In this document: positions 24,378-32,843 of the stretch, in pieces | Layout: the number at the start of each line of letters is the position of its first letter | Numbering within the stretch: the stretch's first letter is position 1 | NCBI GenBank assembly: GCA_024402695.1 | Contig: JAKSTG010000027.1 | Span: 1-37,794, forward strand | DNA: 37,794 nucleotides | Reading direction: 5' to 3' | From: Treponema sp. | Lineage (GTDB): Bacteria; Spirochaetota; Spirochaetia; Treponematales; Treponemataceae | The notes under the pieces: model-generated | What the model was told of the DNA's origin: nothing | The model's input: only the letters and a program-made list of their open reading frames with translations | The model's database searches: none | Made by a program: the position numbers and the translations under genes

Positions 24378-26507
24378 TCAGTTTTTCTGGAGCTTTTCTT
24401 CCTTCAGAGCAATTTCGATTATTGTTCCAGAAGGAGAGTTTTCCTTGATTCTGAAATCGGCTTCAATCTGGTCTGCACGGTACTGCATTGATTTCATACC
24501 GATTCCTTCCTTTCTTTTGCTTTTCCCCGAGTTTGCTATTCCCTGTCCGTTATCTGTGATTCTGATAATCACGTCTTTTTTCTGAACAAAAATCTTTACG
24601 CTGGTTTTTGTTGCCCGGGCATGTTTCATTGTGTTCTGCAGGGCTTCCTGAACAATACGGAAAATGTTGATTGCCTGTGGTCTTGTAAACATTCTGTTTT
24701 CCGGAAGATTCCACTGATAGTCACATTCCGATTTTGACTGGGTCGCAAAAGTGTTGCACAGGTTACTCAAACTGTCCTTCATACCAAGAGAATCCAGGTC
24801 TACAGGGAAGGAGTTATGGGCATACTGTCGGGTTGTCTGAAGGGTGTCGGTGATCAGTTCTGTCAGTTCCACCATCTGTTCACGGGTAATCTGTTTTTCT
24901 GAAGTGGAATAGCAGCGGCAGAGCATGGCAAGGCCTGCAAGGCGCTGACATATGTCATCGTGAAGGTCTGTACTGAAACGCTGTCTTTCCATTTCTGAAA
25001 TTTTCAAAACTTCGGCTTCTACTTCAATTCGGCGGTTGTTTTCTTCGATCAGTTCTTTAGTACGTTTTTCTACGGCTTTTTCGAGCTGGAAGGAATGTTT
25101 TTCAGTTTTTGCCATGGTCTGAAGACGGAGAATTGTCTGTGCAATGTTAGTGGAAATAGAACAGATGTAAGGATGCATTACCATAGGGCCGTCATAAATG
25201 ATACAGCCAACAATTCCGTCGGTTGCATGAAGAAGTTTTACGACATGAGTTCCCGGGGTTTCATCCGAAAGTTTTGCAAGGAAGTTTGTGAAAGTTCCTG
25301 TCTTTACTTTTCCGTATTGTGTAACGCGTTTTCCGTCCCGGCGCAGGAAAAGTTCTTCTGCCTTAAGTTTCTGGGAGTTGATTGGAGTTACATCGGTAAA
25401 AGGATTCGGGAAGGCATAAAGTGCAAAATCATCAATGCCAAGAAGGGCCAGGTTTGAATCCATTGTATACATGAGTCCGTCAGTGTGGCTGCAGGAGTTG
25501 AGCTGCTGTGCAATATGGCTCATCTGGCGTAAGAACTGCTCTGAACGGAAGAATTTTCTCTGGATTGTGGTGATCTGGTTTTCAGAATGGAACTTGGTCT
25601 TTGCGTTTTTCACTTTACATCCGCAGGATTCTCGGATAACCAGTTTTGATTCAACATAGGCCTGGTAATCCCTTTCTTTTCCAGCAAGGATTTCCAGCAT
25701 GTAGTCTACAGCCTTGATACCCATCTCTGAAAGGGGCTGACGGACTGTTGTAAGGGCCGGAATTTCCATTTCGGCCTGAGGAATATCATCAAATCCGGTT
25801 ACGGCACATTTACTCCATGGATGGCGGCCGTTCTGGGATTTCAGGTATTTGTAGACACCAAGGGCCATGTTGTCGTTGGCGCAGACAATTACGTCGGCCG
25901 GAGTGTTTCTATGGGTATCGATATAGGCAGCCAGCTGTTCGCGGGCAATAACTTCACTGAAGTCACCGGTAATGCAGTCATAAGAAAGTTCCGGATCCTT
26001 TTTCATCTTACTCTGGAGGATTTTTTCAAAGATTTCCTTTCGTTCCTTTGAATCCACATGGTCTTCCAGACCTGACATATACAGGAATTTCTTGTATTTG
26101 TGATGGTTCAGAAGATGTTTTGTAAGTTTTTCCATGGCGTTGAGAGACCTGATGGAAAGGGATGGAATTCCGTTGATCTGCTGTCCGACTGAAAGAATAG
26201 GAATGCCAGGCCAGAGTTTTTTTATAGATTTGCTGTCCTGAAGAGTAGGGCAGTCAGAGAAAACCGAGGTAAGAAGGATTACACCGTCAACATTCAGAAA
26301 AGATTTGTCCGGAAACTTAGTGATGAGTGTGTTCGGTGCAATAAGGGCATTTTCATGCTGAAGACAGTTTATCTCTATGGAAAGTTCTTTTGCACGGTGT
26401 TTGATTCCAGAAAAAATGGACGTCTGGTATTCCTCGTCCAGAATATTCAGTACAAGGGCCAGTTTTACGTGTTTTTTATTTGTGATTTCAGGTGATTTTT
26501 CGTTCAT
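24378..26507 (-). CDS. Cytoplasmic histidine kinase with LacI-type sugar-binding sensor domain
   Basis: The 709-residue protein is a fusion. Residues about 14-297 form a LacI/RbsB-type periplasmic-binding fold (LALVLNILDEEYQTSIFSGI, ADVIVCANDNMALGVYKYL, VTGFDDIPQAEMEIPALTTV), closing with the RESCGC end I know from similar LacI-sensor fusions. A GAF-like region (about 315-460) and a coiled coil (about 465-505) follow. The HisKA_3 phosphoacceptor is His516 in FSTDLHDDICQRL. The ATPase domain has IVQEALQNTMKHA (N box), DNGQGI and GIGMKSM. I see no signal peptide, membrane helix or LacI helix-turn-helix, so it should sense a ligand in the cytoplasm and signal by phosphotransfer. The divergent response regulator at 26578 is its obvious partner. 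The ligand is unknown, probably a sugar. Confidence 0.9.
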   Translation of the reverse strand: MNEKSPEITNKKHVKLALVLNILDEEYQTSIFSGIKHRAKELSIEINCLQHENALIAPNTLITKFPDKSFLNVDGVILLTSVFSDCPTLQDSKSIKKLWPGIPILSVGQQINGIPSLSIRSLNAMEKLTKHLLNHHKYKKFLYMSGLEDHVDSKERKEIFEKILQSKMKKDPELSYDCITGDFSEVIAREQLAAYIDTHRNTPADVIVCANDNMALGVYKYLKSQNGRHPWSKCAVTGFDDIPQAEMEIPALTTVRQPLSEMGIKAVDYMLEILAGKERDYQAYVESKLVIRESCGCKVKNAKTKFHSENQITTIQRKFFRSEQFLRQMSHIAQQLNSCSHTDGLMYTMDSNLALLGIDDFALYAFPNPFTDVTPINSQKLKAEELFLRRDGKRVTQYGKVKTGTFTNFLAKLSDETPGTHVVKLLHATDGIVGCIIYDGPMVMHPYICSISTNIAQTILRLQTMAKTEKHSFQLEKAVEKRTKELIEENNRRIEVEAEVLKISEMERQRFSTDLHDDICQRLAGLAMLCRCYSTSEKQITREQMVELTELITDTLQTTRQYAHNSFPVDLDSLGMKDSLSNLCNTFATQSKSECDYQWNLPENRMFTRPQAINIFRIVQEALQNTMKHARATKTSVKIFVQKKDVIIRITDNGQGIANSGKSKRKEGIGMKSMQYRADQIEADFRIKENSPSGTIIEIALKEEKLQKN

Positions 26508-26538
26508 AGGGGATTTTTCTTAATTAATATTACACTTT

Positions 26539-26547
26539 ATTATACCA
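26539..26547 (-). promoter_or_regulatory. Extended -10 promoter of the sensor kinase gene
   Basis: Read on the minus strand, TGGTATAAT is a perfect extended -10, placing the start about 25 nt before the kinase ATG at 26507. Confidence 0.55.
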
Positions 26548-26549
26548 CC

Positions 26550-26561
26550 AAAAGCGATTTT
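26550..26561. promoter_or_regulatory. Operator-like imperfect palindrome between divergent promoters
   Basis: AAAAGCGATTTT is an inverted repeat with one mismatch and a central CG, resembling LacI-family sites. It lies between the -10 elements of the kinase and response regulator genes, so a bound protein could control both. The binding protein is unknown. Confidence 0.35.
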
Positions 26562-26562
26562 A

Positions 26563-26571
26563 TGTTATGAT
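26563..26571 (+). promoter_or_regulatory. Extended -10 promoter abutting the response regulator start
   Basis: TGTTATGAT fits an extended -10 (TG-N-TATGAT) and ends 6 nt before the ATG at 26578. No Shine-Dalgarno is present, so the transcript is probably leaderless. Confidence 0.5.
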
Positions 26572-26577
26572 TTATTT

Positions 26578-27228
26578 ATGGCTAGTTCAGTTTTAATTAT
26601 CGATGATCATCCGCTTTTTTCGAGAGGGCTTGCTCAGCTCATCGAAACCCAGAAGGAATATAAAGTTGTTGCAATGGCTCAGAACCGCAACGAAGCTCTG
26701 GATACAATCCAGAAACATGCTCCAAATCTGGCAATCGTAGACCTTAACCTTGGACAGGAAGACGGTCTTGATCTTATTAAAGATATTCTTATTTATTCAC
26801 CAAAAACAACCGTTCTTGTTCTTTCTATGCACGATGAACGTTACTATGCTGAACGCGCACTTAAAGCCGGAGCAAAAGGCTATATCATGAAGGCCGAAGC
26901 TGAAACTCAGGTAATTAATGCCATCCGTACAGTTATGGAAGGAAAAATCTACCTTAGTGAAAAAGAAAAGGCCCGCATCGAAGATTTCAATTCGGGAAAA
27001 GAACTTGAAGTAGAAGATACTCTTTCTTCTGTTTCTAATCTTTCTGACCGCCAGCTTCAGATTTTCTCTCTTATCGGAAAAGGGCTTGGAACTGTAGAAA
27101 TCGCTTCAAAACTGAATCTTTCCATCAAAACAATCGATACCCACAAAGAAAACATCAAGGTAAAACTTCACTGCGCTTCATCTGCTGAACTTAGACAGAT
27201 GGCCATTGAATGGACCCGCAATAACTAG
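26578..27228 (+). CDS. NarL/LuxR-family response regulator
   Basis: The 216-residue protein has a receiver domain (about 1-125) with acidic-pocket Asp9/Asp10 (LIIDDHP), phosphoacceptor Asp55 (IVDLNL), Ser83 (LSMHD) and Lys105 (YIMKAE). A LuxR-type helix-turn-helix follows (about 150-212: LSDRQLQIFSLIGKG, TVEIASKLNLSIKTIDTHKENIKVKL). Phosphorylation should trigger dimerisation and DNA binding. The divergent HisKA_3-type kinase is the family normally paired with NarL regulators, so the two form one two-component system. The protein begins at the first receiver strand, so this ATG fits the fold despite the missing ribosome binding site. Targets are unknown; nearby carbohydrate genes are candidates only. 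Confidence 0.94.
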   Translation: MASSVLIIDDHPLFSRGLAQLIETQKEYKVVAMAQNRNEALDTIQKHAPNLAIVDLNLGQEDGLDLIKDILIYSPKTTVLVLSMHDERYYAERALKAGAKGYIMKAEAETQVINAIRTVMEGKIYLSEKEKARIEDFNSGKELEVEDTLSSVSNLSDRQLQIFSLIGKGLGTVEIASKLNLSIKTIDTHKENIKVKLHCASSAELRQMAIEWTRNN

Positions 27229-27249
27229 GGTAACCTAAAAACAAAAAAT

Positions 27250-27274
27250 AGCCGCCTTCAGAAAGGCGGCTTTT
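27250..27274. terminator. Bidirectional terminator between response regulator and OmpA-domain gene
   Basis: AGCCGCCTT (27250-27258) and AAGGCGGCT (27263-27271) form a perfect 9-bp stem with a 4-nt loop. It is flanked by an A run on the left and T on the right, so it can end both convergent transcripts. Confidence 0.88.
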
Positions 27275-27321
27275 AAGTTTTAAAGGTCTTGAAAAATCAA
27301 ACTATTTAATCAATCAAGCAA

Positions 27322-28524
27322 TCAATCAAGAATAGTGATTTCAACACGTCTGTTTTTGGCTCTTCCGGCTTCAGTTGCGTTGGAAGCGGCAGGTTCCCTT
27401 GAACCTTTTCCGGTTGTGTAAATATGGTAATCGTCCCGGACTCCCAGGTTTTTAAGAAAGTCTGCAACGGCATTTGCACGGTCTTCCGAAATAATCTGTC
27501 GGTTCTTTTCGGTTCCGCGTTCTGCACAGTGGCCTGTAATCAGAAGATCGTTCTGGAACTGGAGCAGAATGCTGGCGATTTTCTTAAGCTTAAGCTTTTC
27601 AGATGCCATAAGGATTGAAGAATCCGGCTCAAACTGAATGTTTTCAAGGCTGATAGTAAGTCCATTATCACTTTTCTTTACCGATACGTTGTCAATTTCC
27701 AGGTCATTTACAGTTTTTTCAATGAGTTTAAGGTTGTAATCGTTGTTCAGACTTTTGAATTCAGTTACCTGTGCGCCCGCTTTTCCACGGAAAGTGAAAA
27801 TATCACCTGCGAAGGTCTCGATAATGATTTTGAAATCTTCTTCATAGTGATCGATTATTCCTTTTTCGTTGTCCCACCAGATGGTTTCTGCCGAGTTTCC
27901 CATAGTTGAAGCCGGCATGCTGTAGTTGTCGATGTATGTAGCAGGGGATTCATAATAGAAAGTGTAGTTCACGCTGATTACATTGAACTTTTTGCCGTCG
28001 TCTGTGTCCTCATCACGAAGGTATTTGTATCTTGCCGTAAAAGGGACGCGGTATGGTTTATCCACTCCGAAAGTCTGGCGCAGGTCTTCGGCTTCGTGGC
28101 CATCTGCGGTCCAGGTTTCTCCTATTTCTACCGGATGATCCGGGAAAACTGGAACATTTCTTACTGTAGGCATGAAATATTCTTCCCCAATGTCCATTTC
28201 TCCGGTGATTTTTCTGTTGAAGTTGCTTTCAAAGTCTTCGCCCCACTGGAGATTTGAGTAATAGGACTGGGAATTCTCTGTGGTCATGTATGTTGCGTGA
28301 ATCACGGCAGTGCCATCATTCAATACATCTTTGATCTGGCTCGAAATTCGGTTGATGATTTCTGCATTGTGGTTGAATTTTCCGTTTACCAGAACTTCTT
28401 CATGAACAGTCGAAACGTAACTTGCGGAATCTCCTTTGTTGTGTTTGAAACGGAACAAAACTCCTTCAGAAAAGGCTTCTGCGGCCAGAAGGAGGAGGGC
28501 TGTTGTAAAAAGGATTTTCTTCAT
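27322..28524 (-). CDS. OmpA-family C-terminal domain periplasmic protein (second)
   Basis: The 400-residue exported protein begins with a signal peptide (MKKILFTTALLLLAAEAFS). The first 270 or so residues form a beta-rich region I cannot assign. An OmpA-type peptidoglycan-binding domain follows (about 285-400), with IQFEPDSSIL, LLITGHCAERG, SEDRANAVADFL and GRAKNRRVEI as core motifs. It resembles the protein at 968-2299 only in its C-terminal domain. It could belong to the same class as T. pallidum TP0292, from memory and unverified. AGGAG about 8 nt before the ATG supports the start. It is divergent from the nuclease-like gene across 51 bp. Confidence 0.9.
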   Translation of the reverse strand: MKKILFTTALLLLAAEAFSEGVLFRFKHNKGDSASYVSTVHEEVLVNGKFNHNAEIINRISSQIKDVLNDGTAVIHATYMTTENSQSYYSNLQWGEDFESNFNRKITGEMDIGEEYFMPTVRNVPVFPDHPVEIGETWTADGHEAEDLRQTFGVDKPYRVPFTARYKYLRDEDTDDGKKFNVISVNYTFYYESPATYIDNYSMPASTMGNSAETIWWDNEKGIIDHYEEDFKIIIETFAGDIFTFRGKAGAQVTEFKSLNNDYNLKLIEKTVNDLEIDNVSVKKSDNGLTISLENIQFEPDSSILMASEKLKLKKIASILLQFQNDLLITGHCAERGTEKNRQIISEDRANAVADFLKNLGVRDDYHIYTTGKGSREPAASNATEAGRAKNRRVEITILD

Positions 28525-28557
28525 ATTAAAACTCCTGTAACATTTATCGGCAAATTC

Positions 28558-28566
28558 TGGTATATT
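28558..28566 (+). promoter_or_regulatory. Extended -10 promoter close to the nuclease-like gene start
   Basis: TGGTATATT fits an extended -10 and ends 9 nt before the ATG at 28576, leaving room for only about 2-3 nt of leader and no Shine-Dalgarno. Confidence 0.45.
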
Positions 28567-28575
28567 TCTTCTATA

Positions 28576-28974
28576 ATGATTGAATTTTTAACAAGTAACC
28601 GGCTTTTTGGTTACATCCTTGCAGCTTGCCTGCTTTTTCTTGCAGGGCTTGTTCTTGGACTTCTTGTGACTGCCGGTAAAACCCGTAAAATCCGTAAAGA
28701 TGCGGTTAAAAGATCCAAGGCCGTTATAGGCGGTCAGGTGGCTGAACAGATTGCGCCTTTTCTTCCCGGTTTTCCGTATAATGCCGGGGACTGCCGTTTT
28801 GTTGGAAAACCGGTGGATCTGGTTGTTTTTTCGGGAATGAGTGAAAATAACCAGGTAGATGAAATTGTGTTTGTTGAGGTAAAAACCGGGACTTCGGCCC
28901 TCACTGAGCGGGAAAAACAGGTTAAAGACTGTGTTCTGAAAGGCCGTGTACGCTATATTGAATACCGTTGTTAA
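28576..28974 (+). CDS. Membrane-anchored PD-(D/E)xK Holliday-junction-resolvase-like protein
   Basis: The 132-residue protein has one N-terminal transmembrane helix (about 10-33) and a basic linker (KTRKIRKDAVKRSK). A compact domain follows, with FPYNAGDCRFVGKPVDLVVF, IVFVEVKTG and a late RVRYIEYR. Asp81 and Glu101-x-Lys103 form the PD-(D/E)xK nuclease signature, and the whole matches the endonuclease-related Holliday junction resolvase-like family as I know it. Activity is not proven, and a membrane anchor on such a nuclease is odd. The same frame is open from 28297, but that part is antisense to the OmpA-domain gene and I exclude it. The gene is followed by grpE after 56 bp. Confidence 0.75.
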   Translation: MIEFLTSNRLFGYILAACLLFLAGLVLGLLVTAGKTRKIRKDAVKRSKAVIGGQVAEQIAPFLPGFPYNAGDCRFVGKPVDLVVFSGMSENNQVDEIVFVEVKTGTSALTEREKQVKDCVLKGRVRYIEYRC

Positions 28975-28993
28975 ACTTTTTTTTCATTTTATA

Positions 28994-29023
28994 TTGACGA
29001 TTTTTACCCTTTTTTAGTATTTT
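28994..29023 (+). promoter_or_regulatory. Putative promoter of grpE-dnaK-dnaJ
   Basis: TTGACG (28994-28999) and TATTTT (29018-29023) are 18 bp apart, the latter ending 7 nt before the grpE ATG. No CIRCE inverted repeat (HrcA site) is visible. Confidence 0.45.
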
Positions 29024-29030
29024 TTACTAT

Positions 29031-29615
29031 ATGAATGAAAACATTGAGAACGAAACTGCAGAATCACAGAATGAATCAGCTGAGCCACAAACAGCTGAAG
29101 CTGCAGTAAATGAAGCAGAAACAGATTCACCGGCTGAAGAACAGAAAGAGCCGACTCTCGAAGAAAAATACGAAGCCCTTCTTAAAGAAAATGCAGAGCT
29201 GAACGATAAACTTCTTCGTCAGTATGCAGACTTCGACAACTACAGAAAACGTACAATCAAAGAAAAGCAGGAAGCTTTTGAATACGGAAACGCAGGTCTT
29301 CTTTCAGATCTTCTGGACAGCCTGGATAATTTTGACCGTACACTTGATGCAGCAAAAGACAATGAAGCCGCAAAGACAATCGTAGACGGAATCAAAATGA
29401 TTAATTCAAGCCTGGTTTCAATGCTTGAAAACAAGTATAACCTTTCAAGCTACGGTGCAAAGGGGGATGAGTTCAATCCTGACCTTCACGAAGCAATCGG
29501 AATGATGCCTGGTGCCGTAGAAAAAGAAGAACTTGGTGAAGTTTACCTTAAAGGTTATAAACTTAAAGACCGTGTTATCAGACACGCAAAAGTAATGGTA
29601 GTAAAGCCTGAATAG
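29031..29615 (+). CDS. grpE: Nucleotide exchange factor GrpE
   Basis: GrpE opens the DnaK nucleotide-binding domain to release ADP. The 194-residue protein has an acidic low-complexity N-terminus (about 1-42), the long dimerising helix (YEALLKENAELNDKLLRQYADFDNYRKRTIKE), and the four-helix and beta-wing head. The head contains LLDSLDNFDRTLDAA and FNPDLHEAIGMMPG. The end, YLKGYKLKDRVIRHAKVMV, is the family signature. No ribosome binding site is visible before the ATG. dnaK follows after 36 nt. Confidence 0.96.
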   Translation: MNENIENETAESQNESAEPQTAEAAVNEAETDSPAEEQKEPTLEEKYEALLKENAELNDKLLRQYADFDNYRKRTIKEKQEAFEYGNAGLLSDLLDSLDNFDRTLDAAKDNEAAKTIVDGIKMINSSLVSMLENKYNLSSYGAKGDEFNPDLHEAIGMMPGAVEKEELGEVYLKGYKLKDRVIRHAKVMVVKPE

Positions 29616-29651
29616 GCCCTTAAACAGTTAATTTTATAGGAGAAAATAGAA

Positions 29652-31610
29652 ATGGGAAAAATTATTGGTATTGACCTTGGTACAACAAACTCTTGTGTTG
29701 CCGTTATGGAAAACGGTGAACCAGTTGTAATCCAGAACTCAGAAGGTGGACGCACAACTCCATCTATCGTTGGTTTCACAGCAAAAGGAGACCGCGTTGT
29801 AGGTCTTCCAGCAAAAAACCAGATGGTTACAAACCCAAAAAACACAGTTTATTCTGCAAAACGTCTTATTGGTCTTAAATACGGTGATCTTAAAGGAGAA
29901 GCAACAAAACTTCCTTACACTGTAGTAGACAACGGTGCAGATGTTCGTATCGAAATTGACGAAGCAGGTAACAAAAAGAAATATTCTCCACAGGAAATCT
30001 CAGCTTTCGTTCTTCAGAAGATGAAGAAAACTGCAGAAGACTACCTTGGAACAACAGTTACAGAAGCTGTTATTACAGTTCCAGCTTACTTCAACGATGC
30101 TCAGCGCCAGGCTACAAAAGATGCCGGTAAAATCGCAGGTCTTGATGTAAAACGTATCATCAACGAACCAACTGCAGCCGCTCTTGCTTTCGGATTCGGT
30201 AAAGATCAGTCTAAAGAAAGAACTGTTGCCGTATACGACCTTGGTGGTGGTACATTCGATATTTCTATCCTTGAACTGGCTGACGGTGTTTACGAAGTAA
30301 AATCAACAAACGGTAACACACAGCTTGGTGGTGATGACTGGGACCGTGCAATCATCAACTGGCTCATTTCTGAATTCAAAAATGATTCTGGAATCGACCT
30401 TTCAGGTGATGCTATGGCTATGCAGCGTCTCCGTGAAGCAGCTGAAAATGCAAAAATCGGTCTTTCTAACCAGACTTCAGTAGATATCAACCTTCCATTC
30501 ATTACAGCTGATGCTACAGGTCCAAAACACCTTCAGAAGAACCTGACACGTGCTCAGTTCGAACAGATGACAGACAACCTCTTTGAAGCAACAAAAGAAC
30601 CTTGTCTTAAGGCTATTGCTGATGCAGGTATCTCAGCTTCAGACATCGATGAAGTTCTCCTGGTTGGTGGATCTTCACGTATGCCAAAAGTACAGGAAAT
30701 TGTTAAATCAATCTTCGGAAAAGAAGGTAACCGTTCAGTAAACCCAGACGAAGCTGTTGCAGTTGGTGCAGCCGTTCAGGGTGGTGTTCTTGTTGGAGAC
30801 GTTAAAGACGTTCTTCTTCTGGATGTTACTCCACTTTCACTTGGTATTGAAACAATGGGTGGTGTATTCACAAAACTTATCGCCCGTAACACAACAATTC
30901 CTACAAAGAAATCACAGATTTTCTCTACAGCTGCCGACGGACAGACTGCAGTTTCTATCCACGTACTTCAGGGTGAACGCGAAATGGCTGCCCAGAACCG
31001 TACACTCGGAAACTTTGACCTGGTAGGTATTCCTGCCGCTCCACGTGGTGTTCCACAGATCGAAGTTACATTCGACATCGACGCCAACGGTATCGTTCAC
31101 GTATCTGCAAAAGACCTGGGAACAGGAAAAGAACAGTCTATCCAGATTACTTCTTCTTCAGGACTTTCTGATGCAGAAATCGAACGCATGGTAAAAGATG
31201 CAGAAGCTAACGCTGCTGCCGATAAAGAAAAGCGTGAAGCTGTAGATGTTAAGAACAATGCAGACTCTATGATCTACTCAGTTGAAAAAACACTGAAAGA
31301 CCTTGGAGACAAAGTTGATCCTGTAGAAAAAGCAAAGATCGAAGCCGCTGCCGCTGAACTCAAACAGGCAATCGCTCAGGAACCAATCAATGTTGCTGAT
31401 GTAAAAGCCAAAACAGAAGCTCTCCAGCAGGCATCTTACAAAATCGCCGAAGAACTCTACAAACAGCAGGCTGCTCAGGGTGGAGCAGGCGCTCAGCCAG
31501 GACCAGACGCAGGTGCTGCCGGCGCTGATGCTGGTGCTGATTCTGCAAAATCAAGCGGTTTCAACAAAGGAAACGCTGACGACGTAGACTTCGAAGTAAA
31601 GGATGAGTAA
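29652..31610 (+). CDS. dnaK: Molecular chaperone DnaK (Hsp70)
   Basis: DnaK binds exposed hydrophobic stretches of client proteins in an ATP-driven cycle with DnaJ and GrpE. The 652-residue protein has the actin-like ATPase domain ([15 protein letters not shown] at 3-17, [29 protein letters not shown]), the linker [19 protein letters not shown], and the beta-sandwich substrate domain. A helical lid ends in a Gly/Ala-rich stretch and the acidic [10 protein letters not shown] tail. AGGAG before the ATG is a strong ribosome binding site. It sits between grpE and dnaJ as a complete chaperone set. Confidence 0.99.
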   Translation: MGKIIGIDLGTTNSCVAVMENGEPVVIQNSEGGRTTPSIVGFTAKGDRVVGLPAKNQMVTNPKNTVYSAKRLIGLKYGDLKGEATKLPYTVVDNGADVRIEIDEAGNKKKYSPQEISAFVLQKMKKTAEDYLGTTVTEAVITVPAYFNDAQRQATKDAGKIAGLDVKRIINEPTAAALAFGFGKDQSKERTVAVYDLGGGTFDISILELADGVYEVKSTNGNTQLGGDDWDRAIINWLISEFKNDSGIDLSGDAMAMQRLREAAENAKIGLSNQTSVDINLPFITADATGPKHLQKNLTRAQFEQMTDNLFEATKEPCLKAIADAGISASDIDEVLLVGGSSRMPKVQEIVKSIFGKEGNRSVNPDEAVAVGAAVQGGVLVGDVKDVLLLDVTPLSLGIETMGGVFTKLIARNTTIPTKKSQIFSTAADGQTAVSIHVLQGEREMAAQNRTLGNFDLVGIPAAPRGVPQIEVTFDIDANGIVHVSAKDLGTGKEQSIQITSSSGLSDAEIERMVKDAEANAAADKEKREAVDVKNNADSMIYSVEKTLKDLGDKVDPVEKAKIEAAAAELKQAIAQEPINVADVKAKTEALQQASYKIAEELYKQQAAQGGAGAQPGPDAGAAGADAGADSAKSSGFNKGNADDVDFEVKDE

Positions 31611-31617
31611 TTAGAAA

Positions 31618-32745
31618 ATGGCAAAGCGTGATTATTACGAAGTATTGGGACTTGAAAAGGGTGCTTCAGAAGATGATATTAAAAGAGCTTACAGAAAACT
31701 TGCTGTAAAATATCACCCTGATAAAAACCCTGGGGACAAGGAAGCAGAATCAAAATTCCGTGAAGCTACAGAAGCTTACGAAGTTCTTTCTGATGACCAG
31801 AAACGTCCAATCTATGACCAGTACGGATTCGCAGGTCTTGACGGAATGGGTCAGGGCGGCGGCGGATATTCTCACGCTTACCAGGATTTCTCAGACCTTT
31901 TCGGAGGAATGGGCGGAGGATTCGGAGATATCTTCGAAAACCTCTTCGGTGGCGGAGGAAGTTCCCGCAGAAAGTCTTCTTCAGGACCTCAGGCCGGCGC
32001 AAGTCTCCGCTATGATCTTAATCTTTCCTTCCGTGATGCAGTTTACGGAACAAAAGCAGATCTTCACTTCAAACATGCTGAATGCTGTGACACCTGTAAC
32101 GGTACAGGTGGTACAGGCAAAAAGACTTGTGGAACCTGTCACGGTATGGGGCAGGTTACTCAGGGAAACGGTTTCTTCCGTATTCAGCAGACTTGTCCAT
32201 CTTGCCGTGGAAAGGGTGAAGTAATCGAAAATCCTTGTTCAGCTTGTCACGGAACAGGCCTTACAAACAAAAACAAATCAGTTTCCCTTACAATTCCGGC
32301 TGGAGTTGATTCAGGAAAACGCATTACAATCCCACGTCAGGGAGATGCCGGCGCAAATGGCGGACCTGCAGGCGACCTTATTGTTGTAATTCATGTTGAA
32401 GAACATCCTTATTTTGAACGCGACGGCCAGGATCTTTACTGTGCTGTTCCTGTTTCTATTTCACAGGCTGCTCTTGGATGTGACATTACGATTGAATCCC
32501 TTGATAACAAGAAAATCGCTCTTAAAGTTGCTCCTGGAACCTCAAATGGAAAACTTCTCCGCATAAAAGGAGAGGGCGTTCCATATACCGGAACTTCACG
32601 CAAAGGCGATCTTTACGTAAAAATCATGGTTAAGGTGCCATCTAAACTTTCTTCAGAACAGAAAAAGCTGCTTCAGGCCTACATGGATGCTGAAAAACCA
32701 ACATCAGAACCTGATCTCATCAAGCTTTCTGAGCTGAACAGCTAG
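31618..32745 (+). CDS. dnaJ: Molecular chaperone DnaJ (Hsp40)
   Basis: DnaJ delivers clients to DnaK and stimulates its ATPase. The 375-residue type I protein has the J domain (about 4-68) with HPD in YHPDKNPGD, a Gly/Phe-rich linker (about 75-115), and four CxxCxGxG zinc motifs ([32 protein letters not shown], about 155-220). The C-terminal client domain has [10 protein letters not shown]. Only 7 nt separate it from the dnaK stop. Confidence 0.98.
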   Translation: MAKRDYYEVLGLEKGASEDDIKRAYRKLAVKYHPDKNPGDKEAESKFREATEAYEVLSDDQKRPIYDQYGFAGLDGMGQGGGGYSHAYQDFSDLFGGMGGGFGDIFENLFGGGGSSRRKSSSGPQAGASLRYDLNLSFRDAVYGTKADLHFKHAECCDTCNGTGGTGKKTCGTCHGMGQVTQGNGFFRIQQTCPSCRGKGEVIENPCSACHGTGLTNKNKSVSLTIPAGVDSGKRITIPRQGDAGANGGPAGDLIVVIHVEEHPYFERDGQDLYCAVPVSISQAALGCDITIESLDNKKIALKVAPGTSNGKLLRIKGEGVPYTGTSRKGDLYVKIMVKVPSKLSSEQKKLLQAYMDAEKPTSEPDLIKLSELNS

Positions 32746-32811
32746 TTTAAAGCCCATAACTTCTATTTATAGACGCCTCTCTTAACTTTTTCTCCATTTC
32801 TGCCGAATATA

Positions 32812-32843
32812 TGATATGATAGGTAGACTTATAATCTGTCTAC
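32812..32843 (+). promoter_or_regulatory. Extended -10 promoter and inverted repeat before the first phosphatase
   Basis: TGATATGAT (32812-32820) fits an extended -10. Just downstream GTAGAC (32823-32828) and GTCTAC (32838-32843) form a perfect inverted repeat with a 9-nt centre containing a second TATAAT (32830-32835). The repeat may be an operator or a 5'-end mRNA hairpin. AGAGGTGG follows at 32846-32853. Confidence 0.45.

Noticed and set aside
24378..24800. HATPase_c domain of the kinase as the missing RsbW-type anti-sigma kinase
   Set aside because: It is linked to a HisKA_3 domain with a phosphoacceptor His and a NarL regulator next door, so it is a two-component histidine kinase, not a serine kinase.
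27308..27330. Two direct copies of AATCAATCAAG at the end of the second OmpA-domain gene
   Set aside because: Only two short copies with one-base separation; probably a small duplication at the stop codon with no clear function.
28297..28575. Upstream extension of the nuclease-like frame
   Set aside because: This part is antisense to the start of the OmpA-domain gene and looks nothing like the family; the ATG at 28576 gives a clean membrane helix.
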